From positions 1-11,476 of the forward strand of contig JADHXT010000078.1 in the NCBI GenBank assembly GCA_016782825.1: a DNA stretch of 11,476 nt. Reading direction: 5' to 3'. The position numbers were made by a program, and so were the translations under genes. Position 1 is the stretch's first letter. Each line of letters begins with the position of its first letter. The DNA is from Candidatus Brocadiia bacterium. Its GTDB lineage: Bacteria; Planctomycetota; PUPC01; DSUN01. A model generated the notes under the pieces. The model ran no database searches and had not been told where the DNA came from. It saw only the letters and a program-made list of their open reading frames with translations. Positions 7,013 through 11,476 of the stretch are shown here, piece by piece.

Positions 7013-8743
7013 TCACTTGTTCTTCCTTCGAGGTGTTCTGGTCGCGTCGTTGTATGCCTCGAATTCAGCGATGCAGGGATTGCCGCTGGCCGTCCTCACG
7101 ATGAAAAGCCGCACCTTTCGCGTGTTCCGGCTGACGATGGGCGCGATGAATTCGGGGCCGATACTCATGCCGTTGAAGCACCCCACCCATCGCGAGGCCC
7201 TCTGGCTCCAGCACTCGATGACATAGCGGTTGATCGAGGAAGACGCGCCCTCTCTGATCCTGAATTCGTTGACGGCAGTCGGCTTGCCAAAATTGAGCTG
7301 GAGCCACTGGTCAGCGGATGCCGTGGCCTTCCAGGACGTAGCCGTACTGCGGTCGGTGGCCTTGGCGGCTTCGCGGTCCGGCTCCTGCGACGACGCGGAG
7401 ACGGTCGCCTCGGGGGCCAGGTTCGGGGTGGTGCAGGCGTCGCTGAGGTTCTTGACCACACAATCGACGAACCTCGTTCTCTTCTCCTTCTCGGGGTCCA
7501 TCACCTTCATGAGGACTTCCCCCGGCGAAAGGTAGAAGCGGCACTTCTTCCACGTCACTTCATTCCAGTCCGTCGTGTTGAGGATCTCGCACCGGGGCAA
7601 TCCGATAGGACGCGTGGACTTCCCGTTCAGGACGCAATTCTCCATGAGGATACCCATGTTCGGGTGGCCGTCGGAGGCATAGCAGCAAAGCAGGAAACCA
7701 GGGCCGTCGGTGTCGTGGAAGAGACAGTTCCGCATGGTCATGTTGTCGCAGTTGCCCTCAAAGTCAAACGCCTCGCCGTCCCCGCTGCCCTTCCCGATGG
7801 AGATGAATCCCCATTCGCTGTCCTCGAAGACCCAATCCTTGCAGCGGAAGAACATCGCCCCGGCCACGCCGTTGAACGCCCGGAAGCCGCGGCCGATATC
7901 GTGGGTGGCACAGTTCCGCACGGCCCCGCCCGCAACCCCGCGTATTCCCAACTGCCACTGATAGCCCTCCTCGAACAGGCAGTTCTCGAAGGTCAGGTGC
8001 GCGAAGTTGTAGACATAGGACGCGTTCTTGTTGAAGTTGTCCGGACTATTGGTCCAAACGCCGGAGGCCAGTCTCCGGAAGACGCAATTCTTGATCATCA
8101 CGTGTGCCAGGACGACCCGGTTATCGCGCTCGTGGGAGAAGAAGCAGACGCCGAGGCCGATCTTGCGCCTGGGATAGTCCTCGTAGTGCTGGTAGAGCAG
8201 CGAATCGTGGAAGTAGCAGTCCTCGATCCAGATGTGTTTCTTCGTCGAGCAGCCGTCGGAGTACTCTCCAAAGATGCCGGTCATGCATCGGTTGAACTCG
8301 ATGCCGATGATCTTGAAGCCTTCCTGATCGACCAGATGGATGCCGAACAGGTCTTTCCTGTAATCCTGCCGGTCAATCACGGGCTTCTTGCCGTTTCCGT
8401 AGGAGCCAATGATGATGGGGTTCCCGGGCGTGCCGCTTCCCTTGGGGTGAAGCTCCTCATTCCAGGTGTCGCCGCACTTCAGGAGTATGCGGTCGCCGGG
8501 AATGTAATCGGTCGAGGCCCGCGCCAGCGTCTTCCACGGGCCGCTGGTGCCATTCAGTGTGGGGGCCTGCCCGGTCCAACTGTCCTTGCCTGAGGATTGG
8601 CTCACGTAGAAGGTCGCCGGCGTCGTTCGCTTCGGCGTCGGAGCAACCTTGATCGGCTCGCGCGCTTTGGGCGCCACAGCGGGCGCTCCGCCTTGCGCGA
8701 GGCCAGCGGCCAGCGCCAGCAGCAAGACACTCAGATTCCTCAA
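7013..8743 (-). CDS. Secreted right-handed beta-helix protein with C-terminal F5/8 type C (discoidin) domain
   Basis: 576 residues from TTG 8743-8741. The TTG is supported by GAGGAGG five bases upstream and by the signal peptide that follows it (MRNLSVLLLALAAGLAQGGA). Residues about 43-125 form a typical helix entry: TFYVSQSSGKDSWTG, GPWKTLARAS, GDRILLKCGDTW, GNPIIIGSYGNGKKPVID. Residues about 140-435 are beta-helix rungs with a repeated pattern of hydrophobic-x-(N/D/K)-C at Cys 176, 220, 255, 278, 340, 370, 401 and 428, plus Cys 301. Residues 441 to about 562 form an F5/8 type C domain (NLAPEATVSASSQ, DRSTATSWKA, DQWLQLNFGKP, VNEFRIREG, YVIECWSQ, VRLFIVRT), a module that commonly binds galactose-type or other glycans. 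The tail is basic (TPRRKNK). The probable role is binding or cleaving a polysaccharide outside the cytoplasm; no catalytic residues could be assigned. It begins 10 bases after the esterase stop, so co-expression is likely. Confidence 0.88.
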   Translation of the reverse strand: MRNLSVLLLALAAGLAQGGAPAVAPKAREPIKVAPTPKRTTPATFYVSQSSGKDSWTGQAPTLNGTSGPWKTLARASTDYIPGDRILLKCGDTWNEELHPKGSGTPGNPIIIGSYGNGKKPVIDRQDYRKDLFGIHLVDQEGFKIIGIEFNRCMTGIFGEYSDGCSTKKHIWIEDCYFHDSLLYQHYEDYPRRKIGLGVCFFSHERDNRVVLAHVMIKNCVFRRLASGVWTNSPDNFNKNASYVYNFAHLTFENCLFEEGYQWQLGIRGVAGGAVRNCATHDIGRGFRAFNGVAGAMFFRCKDWVFEDSEWGFISIGKGSGDGEAFDFEGNCDNMTMRNCLFHDTDGPGFLLCCYASDGHPNMGILMENCVLNGKSTRPIGLPRCEILNTTDWNEVTWKKCRFYLSPGEVLMKVMDPEKEKRTRFVDCVVKNLSDACTTPNLAPEATVSASSQEPDREAAKATDRSTATSWKATASADQWLQLNFGKPTAVNEFRIREGASSSINRYVIECWSQRASRWVGCFNGMSIGPEFIAPIVSRNTRKVRLFIVRTASGNPCIAEFEAYNDATRTPRRKNK

Positions 8744-8748
8744 GGCTT

Positions 8749-8755
8749 CCTCCTC
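8749..8755 (-). promoter_or_regulatory. Shine-Dalgarno overlapping the upstream stop codon
   Basis: On the - strand the esterase ends in TGA at 8756-8754 and the same bases continue as TGAGGAGG, 5 bases before the TTG at 8743. A stop codon embedded in the ribosome binding site suggests translational coupling of the two genes. Confidence 0.7.
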
Positions 8756-9737
8756 ATTTCTCCTCGGAAGGACCCGTCGGATTGGCCGGCGCTTTCGGGC
8801 CGCCCAGCAGTTCCACCATGGCCTTGCCCATGGCCTCGCCGATCAGGTAGTAGCTCTCGGCGTTGCAGCACCAATGATAGCGGATCGGGCGCGGCGAGAC
8901 ATCCCCATCCCGGAAGAAGCCGCGGGTCTCCACATACTTGACGTTGCCCTTGAACTCATCGTACTGCTCCATGGCAGCCTGAGCCTTCATGATGCCCAGC
9001 CGGCGGTCGATCCTCTGCCCCCATCCCCCAAACCCGCTGCCGGCGATCACAAACGGCATCTTCGGCACCCCGAGGTCTTTGCGGACGTCGCGAATGAAGT
9101 TGGCCATGTTCTTCTCATACTCAGCGACCAGGTTGGCGCTGCACCCGTCATTCCACCCCTGGTGCCAGCCGAAGCCGACGATCTCGTAACCTTTCCCGTC
9201 ATGATCGGGGAAGTCGGCCTTGAGATGCTCGAGTTGCCTCTTCACGCCTGCGATCATCTTCTCGTACTCATCGCCGACGGTGCCGCCAGAACTCGGCGGC
9301 CGCCACGGACCCGCGAGACTTGTGCCGCCCGGCCCAAACTTGATCAGCAGCACCTGTTCGTCAAGATAGTCGCCGACGGCCCAGCCGAAGGCAAGTTCGG
9401 GCCCGATCGAGTTCCTGGCCGCACTATTCCCGATGGCTAGCTTGGCCTTGGTGTTGTAGTACGATATCCACACGTCGCCGCGCACGACCCATTTTCCATC
9501 CTTGTCAACGAGGTGTTTGTAGCGCGCTGCGGACGCCGTGTCTTTGGCCAGGGTTTCCAGCGTACCTTTCTGTCCTGGTCTTCCCTTGATGACCCCATGC
9601 CCCTCCATATTCGACTGGCCGGCCAGGATGAAGACCTTCAACGGCCCCTTGCCCACTTGACCAGCGTGAATGCTGAGAACAGGGACCCACATGCTCAGCG
9701 CTGACAGAGCGACGATGCCTGCTTTCACCCGCTTCAT
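8754..9737 (-). CDS. SASA-domain (sialate O-acetylesterase / CE6-like) secreted carbohydrate esterase
   Basis: 327 residues from ATG 9737. The ATG has GAGGAG five bases upstream; an in-frame ATG at 9821 would place 28 arginine-rich residues before the signal peptide and is not supported. The signal peptide is MKRVKAGIVALSALSMWVPV, with likely cleavage after SIHA (residue 25). The domain begins LKVFILAGQSNMEGHG: GQSNM at 40-44 holds the expected nucleophile Ser42. Further family blocks are SIGPELAFGWAVGDY, LLIKFGPGGTSLAG, and GFGWHQGWND with His192 and Asp197 (the family's W-x-Q-G block). Near the C-terminus YHWCCNAESYYLIGEAMG holds His288, the likely catalytic histidine. SGNH-type esterases of this family remove O-acetyl groups from sugars such as xylan or sialic acids; the substrate here is unknown. 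It is the first gene of the - strand block, so it probably acts with the beta-helix proteins on one acetylated glycan. Confidence 0.92.
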   Translation of the reverse strand: MKRVKAGIVALSALSMWVPVLSIHAGQVGKGPLKVFILAGQSNMEGHGVIKGRPGQKGTLETLAKDTASAARYKHLVDKDGKWVVRGDVWISYYNTKAKLAIGNSAARNSIGPELAFGWAVGDYLDEQVLLIKFGPGGTSLAGPWRPPSSGGTVGDEYEKMIAGVKRQLEHLKADFPDHDGKGYEIVGFGWHQGWNDGCSANLVAEYEKNMANFIRDVRKDLGVPKMPFVIAGSGFGGWGQRIDRRLGIMKAQAAMEQYDEFKGNVKYVETRGFFRDGDVSPRPIRYHWCCNAESYYLIGEAMGKAMVELLGGPKAPANPTGPSEEK

Positions 9738-9742
9738 TCCTG

Positions 9743-9748
9743 CTCCTC
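9743..9748 (-). promoter_or_regulatory. Ribosome binding site of the SASA esterase
   Basis: GAGGAG on the - strand ends five bases before ATG 9737 and fixes the start. No convincing sigma-70 promoter for the - strand block was found in 9738-10022; two TTTACA-like -35 boxes exist on this strand (9897-9892 and 9907-9902), but no -10 box lies at proper spacing. Confidence 0.65.
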
Positions 9749-9891
9749 TTCCTCTGTTCCCCTGGGTAGCTGCACATCGCGTGGCACGAGTCCACTCTGG
9801 GCGGCAACGCACGGCTCCCATCCTACCCGTCCTGTTCCGGAGCGCAAACGACTATGCTATCGTCCCCGCCCCATCCACCGGGCCGAGGGAA

Positions 9892-9907
9892 TGTAAAACA
9901 CTGTAAA
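9892..9907. repeat. Short direct repeat TGTAAA in the divergent promoter region
   Basis: TGTAAA occurs at 9892-9897 and 9902-9907, ten bases apart, about one helical turn. It could be a half-site pair for a regulator of either divergent unit. At six bases the repeat could be chance. Confidence 0.25.
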
Positions 9908-9930
9908 CCGTGCGCGCAGTTGTATCCTGC

Positions 9931-9950
9931 CCGTGACAAACGGTTCACGG
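9931..9950. promoter_or_regulatory. Inverted repeat CCGTGA-N8-TCACGG, candidate operator
   Basis: Two perfect 6-bp arms (9931-9936 and 9945-9950) are separated by 8 bases. The right arm covers the -35 box (9944-9949) of the promoter for the beta-propeller gene, the expected place for a repressor site. The core GTGA-N8-TCAC resembles CRP half-sites, but the spacer is 8 rather than 6. No regulator gene is in the window, so the binder is unknown. Confidence 0.45.
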
Positions 9951-9972
9951 CCGCGGCCCTCGATGCTATAAT
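9944..9972 (+). promoter_or_regulatory. Sigma-70-type promoter for the beta-propeller/PKD gene
   Basis: TTCACG (9944-9949) and a perfect TATAAT (9967-9972) are separated by 17 bases. Transcription would start near 9979, giving a leader of about 44 bases before ATG 10023. A perfect -10 box at optimal spacing in such GC-rich DNA is unlikely to be chance. Confidence 0.65.
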
Positions 9973-10011
9973 GGCGGGGCATTGCACGGAGAAACCATTG
10001 GCCTCCCTATC

Positions 10012-10016
10012 GAGGA
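10012..10016 (+). promoter_or_regulatory. Ribosome binding site of the beta-propeller/PKD gene
   Basis: GAGGA ends six bases before ATG 10023 and supports this start together with the signal peptide that follows. Confidence 0.65.
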
Positions 10017-10022
10017 CCGCCG

Positions 10023-11476
10023 ATGAGACGCGACTCGATTGCTCTGCTGACCCTGTTGCTCGCCGCGTCGTCGGTCTGCTCGGCGGCCGGTGGCTCGCAG
10101 GCATCGTGGGCGAAAGCCCAGGCGGAGTTGGCGCGGCTGGGGGCGGGGTTCCTGGTGTGGGAGTCGCCGCGGTCGGGCGAGTGGCGCATCTGGACTCGGC
10201 GGCTCGACTGCTCGGGCCTCCGCCAGCTCAGCCCCAACGAGCGAGGCCGCGGGCACTTCGGCCCCCACATCAGCCCCGACGGCCGCCACGTCGTCTACCT
10301 GAGCTTCCCGGGCGGGGTCACCGGCTACGGCGGCAAGGTGCGCAAGGGCCAGCGCATCCCGCTGCACATTATGCGGGCCGACGGCTCGGGCGATCGTGTG
10401 ATCGTGCCCGACGCGCGTTGCTACAGTGGCGATCGCTCGACCGTGTGGCTCAACGACCGGCTGCTCGAGTACATCGCCCCCGATGGCCAGACCTGGCAGC
10501 TCGACATCCGCACCGACCGACGCGTGCAGCTCACGACGAAAGGCGGCCACTGGCTCATCAACCGCGCCCGCACCCACGCCACCAGCGGCAGGCCCACCTT
10601 CTCTGTCTACGACATCCGCACCCGCGCCATCGCCCCGCGCAAGCGTGAGGGCGGCTGCGAGCCCTACTTCACCCACGACGGGCAGTGGGGCTTCTGGATG
10701 AATGGCGCCGGCGGCCCGGTCCGCCGCTTCCACCTCGCCACGCGGCGCACCTCCATCATCCTCGACAAGGACGACAAGCGCCTGCCCCGCGACCGCGACT
10801 ACATCTACTTCCCCATGGTCTCGCGCTGCGGCCGCCTCTTCACCTTCGCCTGCTCGCCCGACCAGCACGACCACTTCAAGAGCGACTACGACGTGTTCGT
10901 CGCCCGCATGGACCCGCGAACGCTCGAGGTGCTGGGCCGGCCCATCCGCTACACCTTCCACGGCGCGTGCGACCGCTATCCCGACGTGTTTCTCCAGCCG
11001 CTGGCGCTCGGGCGCCACGAGGGCGAGGCGCCCTTCACGGTGTCGCTCACGCTCGACGGCGCGTGGCAGTGGGACTACGGCGACGGCCGCCGCGGGCGCA
11101 CCGGCCGCCACACGTACGACCGCGCCGGCAGCTACGCCGTCACGGCAAGCCGCGATGGCGCCGTGCGGATGGGCCAGGTGCGGGTGACGCCGCCGAGTCC
11201 GCCTCGGGTGCTCGACGCTCTGCTCCGTGGCGGCCGCGAGATCGTCGTCCGCTTCGACGAGCCGATCCAGCTCAGGGAGCCGGCCCTCGCGCTCGCCTCC
11301 GGCGCGGCCATCCAGTCGTGGAAGGCCGATGGCAGCACGCTCATCGTGCAGCTCGCCGCGAAGCTCCGCGCCGCCGACACGCTGCGCCTCGACGGCATCT
11401 ACGACCGCGCTCCGCTGCCCAACCGGATGGAAGCCCAGGCCATCGCGGTGCGGCCGCTCACCTGGCCGACGAATCG
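10023..11476 (+). CDS. Secreted TolB-like beta-propeller / PKD-domain protein (3' end outside window)
   Basis: The frame from ATG 10023 stays open to the window end, giving at least 484 residues. MRRDSIALLTLLLAASSVCS is a signal peptide, with cleavage around residue 22. Residues about 40-330 carry PD40/WD40-like propeller motifs: FLVWESPRSGEWRIWTRRLD, HISPDGRHVVYL (82-93), LHIMRADGSGDR, YFTHDGQWGFWMNG and YDVFVARMDPRTLEVLG. Such blades occur in TolB-like proteins. Residues about 330-385 are a PKD-like domain with WDYGDG (350-355), HTY (363-365) and AGSYAVTAS, a beta-sandwich often found in secreted or surface proteins. From about 388 a further domain (PPRVLDALLRGGREIVVRFD) resembles bacterial Ig-like or SbsA-type domains and runs off the edge. 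It has its own promoter and is divergent from the esterase block. No catalytic residues were seen; binding or surface presentation is most likely. Confidence 0.85.
   Translation, partial: MRRDSIALLTLLLAASSVCSAAGGSQASWAKAQAELARLGAGFLVWESPRSGEWRIWTRRLDCSGLRQLSPNERGRGHFGPHISPDGRHVVYLSFPGGVTGYGGKVRKGQRIPLHIMRADGSGDRVIVPDARCYSGDRSTVWLNDRLLEYIAPDGQTWQLDIRTDRRVQLTTKGGHWLINRARTHATSGRPTFSVYDIRTRAIAPRKREGGCEPYFTHDGQWGFWMNGAGGPVRRFHLATRRTSIILDKDDKRLPRDRDYIYFPMVSRCGRLFTFACSPDQHDHFKSDYDVFVARMDPRTLEVLGRPIRYTFHGACDRYPDVFLQPLALGRHEGEAPFTVSLTLDGAWQWDYGDGRRGRTGRHTYDRAGSYAVTASRDGAVRMGQVRVTPPSPPRVLDALLRGGREIVVRFDEPIQLREPALALASGAAIQSWKADGSTLIVQLAAKLRAADTLRLDGIYDRAPLPNRMEAQAIAVRPLTWPTN

Noticed and set aside
6806..8593. 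595-codon open frame on the + strand
   Set aside because: It is the antisense shadow of the beta-helix/discoidin gene and crosses into the next gene. The - strand frame has clear domains; this one has none.
9931..9950. CRP-like binding site
   Set aside because: The half-sites GTGA/TCAC look right, but the spacer is 8 bases instead of 6, so it is kept only as a generic operator candidate.
9854..10648. 264-codon open frame on the + strand overlapping the start of the propeller gene
   Set aside because: It becomes low-complexity Pro/Arg/His/Ala sequence, while the overlapping frame from 10023 has a signal peptide, PD40 and PKD motifs.
9966..11111. 381-codon open frame on the - strand
   Set aside because: It is antisense to the propeller/PKD gene, Ala/Val/Arg-rich and motif-free, and would cover that gene's promoter and RBS.

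Overview
The window looks like a piece of a high-GC genome of the Planctomycetota or a related PVC-type or environmental phylum. This is an inference from gene content: a Gfo/Idh/MocA oxidoreductase, very long secreted HEAT-repeat proteins, a PDZ/DUF6288-type protein, an SASA-type esterase, right-handed beta-helix proteins and a TolB-like propeller with a PKD domain. No rRNA, tRNA, CRISPR array, insertion sequence or phage gene was found, so the taxonomy cannot be fixed from this sequence.

Layout. On the + strand, bases 1-344 hold the 3' end of a Gfo/Idh/MocA-family oxidoreductase. After 16 bases comes a secreted HEAT-repeat protein with a C-terminal beta-sandwich-like domain (361-2784). A 90-base gap separates it from a convergent - strand block of four genes, read from right to left: an SASA/CE6-like esterase (9737-8754), a beta-helix protein with a C-terminal F5/8 type C (discoidin) domain (8743-7013), a PDZ/DUF6288-like/HEAT protein (6924-4495), and a second beta-helix protein (4410-2875). 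Gaps are 10, 88 and 84 bases, and the first junction has the Shine-Dalgarno sequence overlapping the previous stop codon, so one transcription unit is likely. All four products start with signal peptides. Divergent from this block, a 285-base intergenic region carries a good sigma-70-type promoter and an inverted repeat. They drive a + strand gene (10023 to the window end, open at its 3' end) for a secreted beta-propeller/PKD protein.

How the genes may work together (inference). The - strand block has the parts of a secreted glycan-processing locus: an esterase to remove acetyl groups, two beta-helix proteins (a fold shared by many polysaccharide lyases and hydrolases), one with a carbohydrate-binding-type discoidin module, and a large PDZ/HEAT protein of unknown role. 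No SusC/SusD pair, transporter, sulfatase or dedicated regulator is visible here. The most useful leads are the uncharacterised DUF6288-like protein, the low-GC beta-helix gene with a TTG start at the end of the block, and the palindrome over the -35 box of the divergent promoter.
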